From positions 124,001-188,000 of the forward strand of contig OW818648.1 in the NCBI GenBank assembly GCA_942492735.1: 64,000 bases of DNA. Direction: 5' to 3'. The position numbers and the translations under genes were made by a program. A model generated the notes under the pieces. It worked only from the letters and a program-made list of their open reading frames with translations, was not told the DNA's origin and searched no databases. How positions within the stretch are numbered: position 1 is the first letter of the stretch; every line of letters starts with the position of its first letter. Of the stretch, positions 44,995-53,740 are shown piece by piece. The DNA comes from Sporobacter sp942492735 (GTDB lineage Bacteria > Bacillota > Clostridia > Oscillospirales > Oscillospiraceae).

Positions 44995-45919
44995 CCTGTC
45001 AATCATTAATTACCGCATAAAAACAACACCGATGGAATACGTTCTTGAGAGTGAAAAGTACTTTAATTCAAGAATCCGCAAGGCGGCCGACGAGATCTTC
45101 AATAATATCGACCAGAGCCCCATTGTGCTGCTGTCCGGCCCGTCGGGTTCCGGTAAGACGACGACATCATTAAAGCTCGCAAACGAGCTTAGGAGACTCG
45201 GGATCAGCGTCGATAATATCTCCCTGGATAATTACTTTCAGACGGTGGATCCGCTGACCGCACCGAGAACCCCGAACGGAGACATTGATTACGAGTCTCC
45301 GGCCTGCCTGGATATGCCGCTCCTGAACGCGCATTTTAGAATGCTTACCGCAGGCGAGGAGATTCAAATCCCGCATTTTAGCTTCACGCGTCAGCAAAGG
45401 AGTCCGGATAAGTCTACCCCGATGAAGCTGAGCAGAAATGAGATAGCGATTTTCGAGGGTATCCACGCCCTCAATGAAAGCATCACGCGTGAACACCCAG
45501 CCGCGTTTCGCGTCTATGTCAGCACGCTGACCAATATCGAAGAAAAGGGCGCGGTATTAATCGATAGCAATGGTATGCGCCTGATCCGCCGCATCGTCCG
45601 TGACGACTATTTCCGCGGTGCGGACCCGCAGTTTACGTTGAAATTGTGGGAAAACGTCCGCCGCGGCGAGGTGCTGAATATACTGCCATATAAAGACTCG
45701 GCGAATTTCACTATTGACTCTGCGCTGCCGTATGAGATTTCCGTTATGAAACAGTTCACCGGCGACATCTTTAGCAAAGTGCCAAAGGACAGTGTGCATT
45801 ATACCGTGCTTTCTCAGGTCCTCGACGCGTTCGATCGCTTTGAAACGATCAACCCCGGTTTTGTGCCTCCGGACTCCATCCTCCGTGAATTCATCGGCGG
45901 CAGCGTGTTCGAATATTAG
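44984..45919 (+). CDS. Uridine kinase-like nucleoside kinase
   Basis: 311 residues from ATG at 44984 (GGAG six bases upstream; the TTG at 44972 would include that site). Walker A LLSGPSGSGKTTTS (~48-60), DNYFQ, HFSFTRQ and IFEGIHAL are typical of the Udk/PRK family that Clostridia keep beside hemZ. Probably phosphorylates a nucleoside or related small molecule. Overlaps the hemZ end by 11 bases. Confidence 0.85.
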   Translation: MLYDLSIINYRIKTTPMEYVLESEKYFNSRIRKAADEIFNNIDQSPIVLLSGPSGSGKTTTSLKLANELRRLGISVDNISLDNYFQTVDPLTAPRTPNGDIDYESPACLDMPLLNAHFRMLTAGEEIQIPHFSFTRQQRSPDKSTPMKLSRNEIAIFEGIHALNESITREHPAAFRVYVSTLTNIEEKGAVLIDSNGMRLIRRIVRDDYFRGADPQFTLKLWENVRRGEVLNILPYKDSANFTIDSALPYEISVMKQFTGDIFSKVPKDSVHYTVLSQVLDAFDRFETINPGFVPPDSILREFIGGSVFEY

Positions 45920-46012
45920 TTAATATGTAAACTTAATGTGACTTTCACGCTTTTTGGGAAAATATATGTTATACTTCCATTACCTATACATTTACTTCTG
46001 GGAGGCTTTCTG

Positions 46013-46411
46013 GTGATCATGAACTTTCTTCGAAATTTCATGGCTGGAAGATACGGGCCTGATCATCTGAATACGGCGCTTATCGTCGCCGGGCTTATTA
46101 TCAGCTTACTTTCCCGCTTTGCATTTTTATACCTGCTTGTCTATGTGTCCTATCTTTTCTTGATTCTCGCCGTCGCGCGCATGCTCTCGCGCAACATCCC
46201 CAAGCGCCGCGCCGAGAATGACAAGTATCTCCGGTATTGGAGTCCGGTGAAGCAGCATTTCAAGGTCATGCTGTCGAATTTCAAAAGCCGAAAGACACAT
46301 AAATTCTTCAAGTGCCCCAGCTGCAGCAACGTCCTGCGCGTCCCGCGCGGAAAAGGCAAGCTGCAGATAACCTGTCCCAAATGCGGCGAGCGGTTCGTAA
46401 AGAAAACCTAA
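46013..46411 (+). CDS. Membrane protein with C-terminal zinc ribbon
   Basis: 132 residues from GTG at 46013, chosen for GGAGG seven bases upstream. Two membrane helices (~20-60) and a cytoplasmic tail with CPSCSNVLRVPRGKGKLQITC plus CPKCGERF-like ligands (two CxxC). Conserved in Clostridia; function unknown, perhaps nucleic-acid or protein binding at the membrane. Confidence 0.8.
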   Translation: MIMNFLRNFMAGRYGPDHLNTALIVAGLIISLLSRFAFLYLLVYVSYLFLILAVARMLSRNIPKRRAENDKYLRYWSPVKQHFKVMLSNFKSRKTHKFFKCPSCSNVLRVPRGKGKLQITCPKCGERFVKKT

Positions 46412-46425
46412 TTCTTCAAGCAATG

Positions 46426-46461
46426 AAACGGCTGCAGCACACAAAAGTGCTGCAGCCGTTT
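46426..46461. terminator. Bidirectional hairpin terminator
   Basis: Perfect 15-bp stem AAACGGCTGCAGCAC with loop ACAAAA, between the convergent zinc-ribbon gene and tgl. T-run is short on both sides. Confidence 0.7.
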
Positions 46462-46479
46462 ATATGTCATACGTAGAGG

Positions 46480-46600
46480 TATTTGTGAATCGCCCGCCGT
46501 CCCCTAAGGCTCCATTCTGAAAGGAGCTGTCACCCGCAGGTGACTGAGGATTGTCCCCTGTGCCGCGTAACGCCAAAAAGCCAGGACGCGCAATGCCACA
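46480..46600. repeat. Dispersed intergenic repeats
   Basis: Contains GTGAATCGCCCGCCGTCCCC, then the AAAGGAGCTGTC...CTGAGGATTGTCCCC element (plus orientation), then CGCGTAACGCC as also seen near 34530. Mosaic of the families noted elsewhere in the window. Confidence 0.65.
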
Positions 46601-46620
46601 TCAGGGACCGCCTACAGCCT

Positions 46621-47412
46621 CTATGCTGTCCGCCTCGCTTCAGCCGGCTGGTCAACTGCCCTGTCATACAGGGCCGACAGACGGCCGAAATCCGGCCATC
46701 CCGCTGTATCCATCAGATACGCTTGCCTGTCGGCGTCCTCCCGTCTGTTTTCATTGAGCGCATCAATAATGACGTCGGCTCTGTACTTTCCGATGCCATG
46801 TCCGTAATATAGGCCGCCGCCCATGTCGATCACGTTTTCTCCCTGCCACTCTGGCGTCTTTGGGTCGACATCCGGATTTGAGAAATAGCGCCTGTCGCCG
46901 GGCAAGTAATCCTTTACCTTGCGCATTCGTCCAACCTCTCGCAGCTCGCGGGACAGTCCATGCCAGTTCATCAGAATAATATCAGCAAACAGCCTGTTGA
47001 ATTCCGCCTCCGGAAATATTTCCAGCAGCGCTTTGTAATAAATAATCTGCATCGCCGTCGCGCATTCCGTACCGTATTCTGAGCTATTTCTAAAGATATC
47101 CCTTATGGCATCCGATGGCTTCACGCCTCTTTTGAGCTCAAAGCCACCGTCTGCTCGTCGTATCCAAAAATCCGGATTGCATCTTGAGTCTCGAAAGACT
47201 TCAAAAGCCAAGCTGCTTTTATTCAAATCATTCGCCGCTTTCACGATCTCCCTACGCATTTTCAGCTCAAACCGCAGTTCGTTCATCGTCTCGTATGTAT
47301 ACCTTTCGCTGCTGGACGACAATATATGGAGCACCGATCTTTCAACGCTGCCTTCCGGGTATTCGCTCATCATGGCTGATGTGTCGAGCGGCTTATTATC
47401 TATAAATATCAT
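46621..47412 (-). CDS. tgl: Protein-glutamine gamma-glutamyltransferase (spore coat transglutaminase)
   Basis: 263 residues from ATG at 47412. Catalytic Cys117 in GTECATA, Glu192 in GENV and His205 in YYGHGIG match the Cys116/Glu187/His200 triad of B. subtilis Tgl. Forms epsilon-(gamma-glutamyl)lysine cross-links, known for coat proteins late in sporulation. ATG overlaps the TGA of the upstream gene by one base (TGATG), so translation is coupled. In B. subtilis tgl depends on sigma-K, which is also in this window. Confidence 0.92.
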   Translation of the reverse strand: MIFIDNKPLDTSAMMSEYPEGSVERSVLHILSSSSERYTYETMNELRFELKMRREIVKAANDLNKSSLAFEVFRDSRCNPDFWIRRADGGFELKRGVKPSDAIRDIFRNSSEYGTECATAMQIIYYKALLEIFPEAEFNRLFADIILMNWHGLSRELREVGRMRKVKDYLPGDRRYFSNPDVDPKTPEWQGENVIDMGGGLYYGHGIGKYRADVIIDALNENRREDADRQAYLMDTAGWPDFGRLSALYDRAVDQPAEARRTA

Positions 47413-48398
47413 CAGACGGCCTCCATCCCCATTTTGGCGGCGACGACCTGCTCCGCCGTCTGCATCTGCAGCCATTCAAACCACAACCCCGAATCCCGGC
47501 GGCGTAATCGGCTGGAATAGTCCGTCAGCAGGTCCTGCTCCTCATAAGATGCCGTCCTGTATCTGTGCAGGCACTCATTTTCATACGCCGTCAACGGTTC
47601 GACAGGCGCCCTATATCGCGGCGAGATCTTCTTACCCAGATATTTTGCCTCCATATCGGCATCGAGGTGCTTCGGGTTGCTCGTCATCTGAAAATGCTCA
47701 TTTGTCAGATACAGAAACGGCGTATTTTCATCGAGCCAATCGATGTATTGGTTATACATTTTTTTCGCGTCGCTCCGGTTCGACGGAAGAGGCATGTCTT
47801 GGCAGAGCAGCCTACAGGCCAGCGCCGTATCCCTCGTGTTATCCGAGAGCATTTTCCCGGCAATATAAGCAAGCGCATCCCTGTCGAGCGTCTGAAAAAA
47901 GCACCAGACCAGGTCATGTATATTGAACCCCCGCCGGTTGCGCCTGAATATCAGCGCAGCGATATCCATGAGCGCCGCCTTGTCTTCAAAGCTGATAATA
48001 AGCAGCGCCGCAACATAGTCGATCACCGAATCGTACGGATCCTGCCCGCCGCTCGGCCCGCTCCAGCCTTTGCCTGTGTCAAACATCCATTTCAACGTCT
48101 GATACATGCTGTCGCTGTCCATCGACTCCGCCGCGTCCTCCAAGTCCTGCTTATAAATCTTTTTTGCGCATAAGCCAATAGCCGTCCTGTTTCTCCGGCT
48201 CAGCCCGGGAAACAGCGCATTTGCGCTGACCTCCTGCATCAAAATGAACAAGACCGGGAAGCCGAGCCTATCATCGTTCATCAGGCGCTGCGCCTCCGCC
48301 ATGTCGCGCCGCGCCAATTCATCAAAAACCCGTTTCAGCCGAGCCGTCCCGCCCGCTGACCAAACACTGTCCAAATAGCTTATCCTGTTGCTGTTCAC
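47412..48398 (-). CDS. Unknown protein coupled to tgl
   Basis: 328 residues from GTG at 48398 (AAAGGGGAC about ten bases upstream; the frame goes on 48 codons further with no good start). Soluble, helix-rich, with no signal peptide, no membrane helix and no motif I know. Trp, Asp and Arg are frequent near the C-terminus. The one-base overlap with tgl suggests a shared sporulation role, for example assembling or delivering Tgl or coat material; this is inference from position. Confidence 0.7.
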   Translation of the reverse strand: MNSNRISYLDSVWSAGGTARLKRVFDELARRDMAEAQRLMNDDRLGFPVLFILMQEVSANALFPGLSRRNRTAIGLCAKKIYKQDLEDAAESMDSDSMYQTLKWMFDTGKGWSGPSGGQDPYDSVIDYVAALLIISFEDKAALMDIAALIFRRNRRGFNIHDLVWCFFQTLDRDALAYIAGKMLSDNTRDTALACRLLCQDMPLPSNRSDAKKMYNQYIDWLDENTPFLYLTNEHFQMTSNPKHLDADMEAKYLGKKISPRYRAPVEPLTAYENECLHRYRTASYEEQDLLTDYSSRLRRRDSGLWFEWLQMQTAEQVVAAKMGMEAV

Positions 48399-48495
48399 AC
48401 TCTTTTTGTCCCCTTTAAACCGATATCTACACGATTGATCATCAACATATAATATTGAGTACCTCCACTTTTGTTGCAAACCCCTCCGATTGTAC

Positions 48496-48524
48496 TTGAC
48501 TTCACAAATCACATGTGCTATTAT
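48496..48524 (+). promoter_or_regulatory. Promoter of the initiator tRNA gene
   Basis: TTGACT (48496-48501), 17-base spacer, TATTAT (48519-48524), 50 bases before the tRNA. Confidence 0.75.
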
Positions 48525-48573
48525 GTAATTCCGGTCAAACAATATAGCAAATTATCCAACGTCCCATTCATAT

Positions 48574-48650
<77 letters not shown>

Positions 48651-48652
48651 GA

Positions 48653-48687
48653 AAAAAGTCCTGATTCGATAAGAATCAGGACTTTTT
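48653..48687 (+). terminator. tRNA terminator
   Basis: Perfect 15-bp stem AAAAAGTCCTGATTC / complement with a 5-base loop, starting two bases after the tRNA. Confidence 0.93.
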
Positions 48688-48728
48688 CGTCACTTTTTAG
48701 GCGTTTTCAAAATGCCCATTTTTACATT

Positions 48729-48749
48729 TAGCGCACTTTTAGCGCACAA
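48729..48749. repeat. Direct repeats TTTAGCGCAC beside the tRNA
   Basis: TTTAGCGCAC occurs twice in tandem (spacer T) just past the tRNA terminator. Possible integrase arm-type sites near attL. Confidence 0.5.
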
Positions 48750-48850
48750 GGTATAGTTCTATGCGAATCTTAATAAAGGGACGGTTCCAATGGCTATTGT
48801 AAGCCAGTAGAACCGTCCTTATGATATGCAGAGTTTGTTACAGCCTACAT

Positions 48851-49465
48851 TTACTCAAATTTATCACGGCCATAACCGCAGACAGTACCGAGCTTATACC
48901 CGCAGCGAAGGTCTAATTCGAGGCTTTTCAGGAAAAATAAAAGGTCATGGGAACCGCCCTCAATTGTAATACGCTCCTGCCGAAGGGCATGTGTATGATC
49001 AACTATCCTTTTATCCAGATCAGGGACTTTTGCTTTAAGCTGATTATACAAACAGCAAAACAGGATATCACGCAGATACGTTGGTTTTTCGTTTAAGAGA
49101 TTTTGATAAAAGTGCGTCATTTCATGTAAGATAACGCCCTTATCCTCGGCATACTGAGGAGAAATAGCTACTATTTTTTCTGTTGAATCTACCCAGCCGC
49201 ATACTCCTTCCGGCAATTCCTGAACACAGAAAACAAAGTCGCTATATAGTAAGCCAATCTCATTATCATCCGAAGTGTCAAACCATTCTCCTTGACTGTC
49301 TTGCCCTTGATATCGAATAAATTCGCCTACAACAGAACTGCGTTGGAATCTAAAATCCTCGAAATATTGATCCTCATAGTCACTAACCCGTTCATTTAGA
49401 AGGGCATCGACTTTGTCGGCTATAAAACATCTTTGTCCGTCGCCGAAAGTATGTATTTCGCTCAT
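48851..49465 (-). CDS. Putative zinc metallopeptidase (HExxH)
   Basis: 204 residues. HEMTHFYQ at about 115 is an intact HExxH zinc motif followed by an acidic-rich helix, as in SprT- or M78-like peptidases. No signal peptide, so cytoplasmic. Such proteins in phage-like islands sometimes cleave repressors (ImmA type), but here it is ~3.5 kb from the repressor. ATG at 49465. Confidence 0.65.
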   Translation of the reverse strand: MSEIHTFGDGQRCFIADKVDALLNERVSDYEDQYFEDFRFQRSSVVGEFIRYQGQDSQGEWFDTSDDNEIGLLYSDFVFCVQELPEGVCGWVDSTEKIVAISPQYAEDKGVILHEMTHFYQNLLNEKPTYLRDILFCCLYNQLKAKVPDLDKRIVDHTHALRQERITIEGGSHDLLFFLKSLELDLRCGYKLGTVCGYGRDKFE

Positions 49466-49705
49466 TATAATCCTCCCATATAAACACAGATTTTGTCATA
49501 TTATACCATAATGCTTCATGGAATACAATCTGCTAACATAAACTTATGTTATAGAGACAGTTTGTACACCGACTCAAAAATCACGCGCTGTTTACTTTGT
49601 CTACATTTTACATATTATGTATTTACTTGAATTCTTACAAACGTGTGAGTACAATGTGTCGAGAAAGCCCGGTTTTTCTGCGGGTGAAAGGACAGGAGTG
49701 AGAAA
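49466..49705. other. Divergent intergenic region with a palindrome
   Basis: AACATAAacTTATGTT near 49534 is a palindrome suited to a dimeric regulator. The gap separates divergent genes, so promoters for both should lie here. Confidence 0.4.
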
Positions 49706-50200
49706 ATGCCTAAAAAGAAGACTAAAAGATCAAAGGAGGAAAAGGATACCGCGAAGCATAAAAGGAGCTATATGCTCTTGGAGGACACCATCCAGCAGAT
49801 CGACGACCTAAAGCGCGTGTACAAGGGTAAGACCTATTCCGAAATTGTGGAGATAGCTATTCATGACCTCTACGAGCGGAATCATGAAGCCATTCAGTCA
49901 GTATTTCGGAGGAATAAGAAAACCGTCTATAATTGGTTTGCATTACGCGTTCATCAAAGAATTTTTAAGCGGGAAGATATTAAAGCAGCAGCGCAGCGGG
50001 CCGATTTGACAACGGAAATATACTGCATTGAAGCCATTGCCGAAAAGCTGGGGCGCGACACCTCGATTGATAAAATTGAGTGCGCATACCTGTTAGAAGT
50101 TGGCGAAGAGGCTCTGTCCGAATACAGGAATAACCCCGTTAGCTATACACATAAAGAGCTGTGGGCAAAAATGATTGGCAAGGACGAGCCGGACGTATGA
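49706..50200 (+). CDS. Small RHH-like DNA-binding protein (putative)
   Basis: 164 residues. Basic N-tail (PKKKTKRSKEEKDTAKHKR), then a segment like a ribbon-helix-helix (YMLLEDTIQQIDDLKRVYKGKTYSEIVEIAIHDLYER), then a helical domain. ATG with AGGAG upstream. First of a plus-strand trio with the HicB-like and AbrB-like genes. Confidence 0.65.
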   Translation: MPKKKTKRSKEEKDTAKHKRSYMLLEDTIQQIDDLKRVYKGKTYSEIVEIAIHDLYERNHEAIQSVFRRNKKTVYNWFALRVHQRIFKREDIKAAAQRADLTTEIYCIEAIAEKLGRDTSIDKIECAYLLEVGEEALSEYRNNPVSYTHKELWAKMIGKDEPDV

Positions 50201-50270
50201 GCAAGGCCGCATATATTCGGTTTACCGCCTGACTAAACATATCCCAAAAATTATGAACAGAGGTACTAAA

Positions 50271-50768
50271 ATGACTGTAGTCTACCCGATTATTATTTCA
50301 CCAAAGGAAAGCGACGGCTGGCACATTATAACTGTTCCCGATTTATATGAATATGGGACAGGTACACAAGGCCGGGATATCTCAGAGGCTATGTACATGG
50401 CCCGTGACTTTATAGGCATTATATGTATTGATTTACAGGACGACGGAAAGCCGCTGCCGGATGCCTCGCCGCTGGATGCAGTTAAACGTGAGCCGGGCGA
50501 TATTGTTACATTGATTGATGTTGACTTGGTTGCCTATCGTAAAGCGATCGAAAAGAGAGACATTATTGAAATTGAAACTGTAGAACAGTGGCGCGAATTT
50601 TCAACTTCGCTGGCTGGATACCGGATGTGGCAATCTGAATTTGATTCTGTAAGCATGGAAGGTTTTCACGCTTGGTTTGGTAAACGTGGGTTTAAGGATA
50701 TCGAAGTCATTACGTTTGAAGCCGATGTGCAAGCAGCTATTGAAAAATTTACGGAGGATAACAAATGA
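50271..50768 (+). CDS. HicB-like antitoxin-fold protein
   Basis: 165 residues from ATG at 50271 (AGAGG upstream). N-terminal HicB fold: MTVVYPIIISPKESDGWHIITVPDL...ARDFIGIICIDLQDD is the typical degraded-RNase-H strand order. The C-terminal ~80 residues are extra. No HicA toxin gene is adjacent. Four-base overlap with the AbrB-like gene. Confidence 0.75.
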   Translation: MTVVYPIIISPKESDGWHIITVPDLYEYGTGTQGRDISEAMYMARDFIGIICIDLQDDGKPLPDASPLDAVKREPGDIVTLIDVDLVAYRKAIEKRDIIEIETVEQWREFSTSLAGYRMWQSEFDSVSMEGFHAWFGKRGFKDIEVITFEADVQAAIEKFTEDNK

Positions 50769-50992
50769 TTACCGAAGTAGAATGTGTAATAACTGTCACC
50801 ATTGCGGATGAAATTGTTAAACAGCTGGATCTAAGAACCGGCGATTATCTTGACGCGAAAATTGAGAACGGCAAAATCATTTTAACACCCGTTGTTTTTT
50901 TCCCGCATAGCATGGTTGAGCAAACGGAGATTGCGTCGCAGAAAGAAAATACCGGCGACAAGGTAAATGTCACCGGTGAGACGGACGCCTAA
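50765..50992 (+). CDS. AbrB/SpoVT-like DNA-binding protein
   Basis: 75 residues. Swapped-hairpin type pattern ITVTIADEIVKQLDLRTGDYL..KIENGKIILTP, as in AbrB, MazE and SpoVT. ATG overlaps the HicB-like stop. May be an antitoxin-like regulator, possibly for the MazF-like toxin of the same island (8 kb away); that link is speculative. Confidence 0.7.
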   Translation: MITEVECVITVTIADEIVKQLDLRTGDYLDAKIENGKIILTPVVFFPHSMVEQTEIASQKENTGDKVNVTGETDA

Positions 50993-51013
50993 TTCAGCTT
51001 AATTTTCTCAAGA

Positions 51014-52411
51014 TCAACCGCTGACCTTTTTGTTTTGCCTCAACATCACATCAGCCAGACAGTCGCTGGATTCCTCGTCGGCCTTCATGATGATATGGCT
51101 ATATATATCAGTCGTCGTGCTGACCTTGGCATGCCCGAGGCGCTTTGAAACGGACACGATGTCCTTTCCATTACTAATCAGGATGCTGGCCATTGTGTGC
51201 CGGAAGGCGTGAGGGTTGATGTGCGGTAGACTGTGACGCTTTGAGAACTCACCCAGCCAAGCGGTAATGCTTTCGGGATTCATCGGAACGCCGTTGTCCT
51301 GCACAAATAAGTAATCGGTATTCTGCCAGCGGTCACCGTTCGCCTGCTGCAATTCGTAATACCAGGCGCTGTACTGTTTGAGGAGATCCATCGTTTCTTG
51401 CGGAAGTTTGATATATCGGCACGTGCTCGTTTTCGTAGAATCCTCGTAGACCCCGCAATCGACAGCATAAAGCAAAGCAGAATCGATCCTGATCTGATTA
51501 TTGAAGAAATCAATCTTTGACCATTTAAGACCCATGATCTCCCCTCGCCTACAGCCGGTTATCAGGAGAAGATGCGTCGCGACGCGCCATTTTAAAGGTT
51601 CTAGGTCAAGGGCATCCCGGATTAGTTCGATATCCTCCACTTGAAAATAATTGACTTCTGGCTGGGTCAGCTTCGGCGGTGTGGCTTTTGATGCCGCATT
51701 ATACGGAACGAGCATCTCCTTCTCAGCCTGATTCAATATAGTGCTGATCAACCTGTGATACTCGGTTATAGTCTTGTTTGAGAGTGGAGATTTGTCTCGT
51801 TCAATAATGAAAATAGTATCAACCTTTTTGTTTAACGCCTTCGCGATGGCTTCTGCTTTCGCGAGGCTTATTTTTTTGCCCTTACAGACCAAGGATACAG
51901 TCGATGCTGAAATACCGGCAGCGGCAGCCACGGCGGCCCGAGTGAGCCCCTTTGCATTAAGGACGCCAAGTAGGTCACCTCGGGCGGCGGCTGTACTGCC
52001 GTTCTCCCGCACACCGGCCTCGCAGAGGTTCTTATAAAAGTTATTCAGGTGCTGTGGTCTGATCTCAGTCAGCTTCAAATGCCCGACAGCCGGTTCGACC
52101 CGTTTCATTAGATCACGATACCGGACGATTGTGCGGTGCTTGCACCCGCTCCGTTCCTTGAGGTCAATAACATACTCGGCGTATTTCGAAAAAGTCTGTC
52201 TATTATCAACGACATAACCGAGCTCGATCTGGCGCTCGAAGTCCATAGCCTGCTTTTGTACTTCCTTGTCAATCTGCCGCTGCGTCATTCCCGGTTCCGG
52301 GACATAGGTCATATATGACCGCATCTGTTTGCCGGATGAGTCGCGACCTTGCATAACGGTAAATTTATAACTGATCCCGGATTTATTTTCAATCTTCCTG
52401 ATGTTCGCCAT
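51014..52411 (-). CDS. Tyrosine integrase with an internal XRE-type HTH domain
   Basis: 465 residues. Arm-binding N-terminal domain (~1-65), SAM-like core domain (~72-130 and ~210-245), catalytic domain with Arg288, His401, Arg404, His427 and Tyr437, all present. Unusually, residues ~145-200 (LLGVLNAKGLTRAAVAAAAG.. to KALNKKVDTIFI) read as a complete Cro/C1-type HTH set into the core-binding domain. Start overlaps the repressor gene by ~23 bases. Probably integrates the island at the tRNA-fMet 3' end. Confidence 0.93.
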   Translation of the reverse strand: MANIRKIENKSGISYKFTVMQGRDSSGKQMRSYMTYVPEPGMTQRQIDKEVQKQAMDFERQIELGYVVDNRQTFSKYAEYVIDLKERSGCKHRTIVRYRDLMKRVEPAVGHLKLTEIRPQHLNNFYKNLCEAGVRENGSTAAARGDLLGVLNAKGLTRAAVAAAAGISASTVSLVCKGKKISLAKAEAIAKALNKKVDTIFIIERDKSPLSNKTITEYHRLISTILNQAEKEMLVPYNAASKATPPKLTQPEVNYFQVEDIELIRDALDLEPLKWRVATHLLLITGCRRGEIMGLKWSKIDFFNNQIRIDSALLYAVDCGVYEDSTKTSTCRYIKLPQETMDLLKQYSAWYYELQQANGDRWQNTDYLFVQDNGVPMNPESITAWLGEFSKRHSLPHINPHAFRHTMASILISNGKDIVSVSKRLGHAKVSTTTDIYSHIIMKADEESSDCLADVMLRQNKKVSG

Positions 52412-53027
52412 AATCTTTTTTCTCCATATCAGCTAATTTCCTGTCGTACTCGGCACGATTTTTACGCCAATCGCTTTTAAGCCGCCTTAGTTCTTTAATT
52501 ATTTCGCCCTCAGAATAGCTCTCAAAATATTCTTCATACGGAATGTCAATCTGCATTCCATCCGTGCTTGATATATAGAGCAATCGACCATGTGGGTCTG
52601 AAAATAAATATTGCGCTAATGCACTTATAATGCCATTTCCCGACTCACTACCACCGTCCTCTAGTAGTATATTTACAGCTTCGTTTTGATACCGGTCAAG
52701 AGAATCGCCGGGGAGTTCAAGCATGGCAACGTGCTTTTTTTTGTTCTCAATTGCCTTTTCAGATAACCCGAGCAGCTTCCGGAGTTTCTCATTTGTCGGA
52801 TCTTTGCACTCAGCGCCGCCTAGCAAATAATCCGTGGATACAGCGAAATAATCGGCTATCTTTTTTAATGCATTGACGCCGATTTCAGCATTGTCGTTCT
52901 GATATTTACTCAAGGCCCCTGTAGAAATGTCAATTTTATCAGCGAGCTCCTTGATGCTCTTTTTGCTTTGAAACATTAAATCTCCCAGTATATCAGCAAA
53001 AATTCGTGTTGTTTTTGAACTTGCCAT
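52389..53027 (-). CDS. CI-like repressor (XRE HTH)
   Basis: 212 residues from ATG at 53027 (AAGGAAGG upstream). HTH at ~15-70 (KSIKELADKIDISTGALSKYQN), then a linker and C-terminal region that could be a dimerisation domain. No S24 peptidase Ser-Lys pair seen. Divergent from the cro-like gene at 53228 across an operator-rich gap. Confidence 0.85.
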   Translation of the reverse strand: MASSKTTRIFADILGDLMFQSKKSIKELADKIDISTGALSKYQNDNAEIGVNALKKIADYFAVSTDYLLGGAECKDPTNEKLRKLLGLSEKAIENKKKHVAMLELPGDSLDRYQNEAVNILLEDGGSESGNGIISALAQYLFSDPHGRLLYISSTDGMQIDIPYEEYFESYSEGEIIKELRRLKSDWRKNRAEYDRKLADMEKKDYGEHQED

Positions 53028-53041
53028 ATAGACCTTCCTTC

Positions 53042-53175
53042 GTTCACCATTATGAATTATGCGTTGCATGCGTTCACCCATAATTTACCATTATGGATAT
53101 TGGTCGCACGGCATTTAAACGTGATATATATATTTCAGTGAACACAACAACAACAACGTTCACTATTGTGATGAT
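53042..53175. promoter_or_regulatory. Operator cluster between repressor and cro-like gene
   Basis: Repeats of GTTCAC with GTGAAC/TATGAA partners: GTTCACCATTATGAA (53042-53056), CCATAAT-5-ATTATGG (53078-53096), GTGAAC near 53139 and TTCAC-TATT-GTGAT near 53159-53172. Symmetric sites in the divergent gap fit a CI/Cro-type switch. Confidence 0.65.
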
Positions 53176-53227
53176 AACAAAGATCCCTTTATATGTCAAC
53201 AGCAATTTCTATATGGAGGTCTACTTT

Positions 53228-53416
53228 ATGCGTAACCGGGATATTAAAGAAGCCGCACAGGAGGCGGGGGTTAGGTTATGGAGAGTGGCGGAGAAACTAA
53301 AAATGGCAGATTGTAATTTCAGCCGCAAGCTCAGGCGGGAGCTCTCTTCTGAGGAGAAGGATAAAATCCTGACGATCATCAACAAGCTGGCAAATGAGGA
53401 CAACCCATCATGCTAA
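53228..53416 (+). CDS. Cro-like small DNA-binding protein
   Basis: 62 residues from ATG at 53228 (GGAGG seven bases upstream). Helix-turn-helix-like segment (DIKEAAQEAGVRLWRVAEKLKMADCNFSRKL). First rightward gene opposite the repressor, as cro in phages. Confidence 0.8.
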   Translation: MRNRDIKEAAQEAGVRLWRVAEKLKMADCNFSRKLRRELSSEEKDKILTIINKLANEDNPSC

Positions 53417-53685
53417 AGCGCATCATTTGGTCGGAGGAAGCACAAAAAAAGCGAAGAATGATGGTGACAGTTCCTGAGGCTGGCCAGCGTTCAATTGATG
53501 AGAATATAGGTATTTCACCTACAGCAATCCGACGACTGGTGAATGAGGGGCGGATTCCTGTTGTTATGATCGGTAGAAAAGCCCTTATAAATTGGCAGGT
53601 GCTGATGGACTACTTGAAAAACCCACCAAAAGAGGTTCCCGAACCGATTGAGCAAGGAAGCATTCGCCGCGTAGGGTGGCGTTAA
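53410..53685 (+). CDS. Excisionase-like DNA-binding protein
   Basis: 91 residues. DINxG-type winged HTH as in excisionases (SIDENIGISPTAIRRLVNEGRIPVVMIGRKALI). It should help direct excision with the integrase. Overlaps the cro-like gene by seven bases. Confidence 0.8.
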   Translation: MLKRIIWSEEAQKKRRMMVTVPEAGQRSIDENIGISPTAIRRLVNEGRIPVVMIGRKALINWQVLMDYLKNPPKEVPEPIEQGSIRRVGWR

Positions 53686-53740
53686 CCCCCTGCGCCTAAT
53701 AACACGGAGAACCTGCAACCCTCATGCCGAAAAGGAGGAA

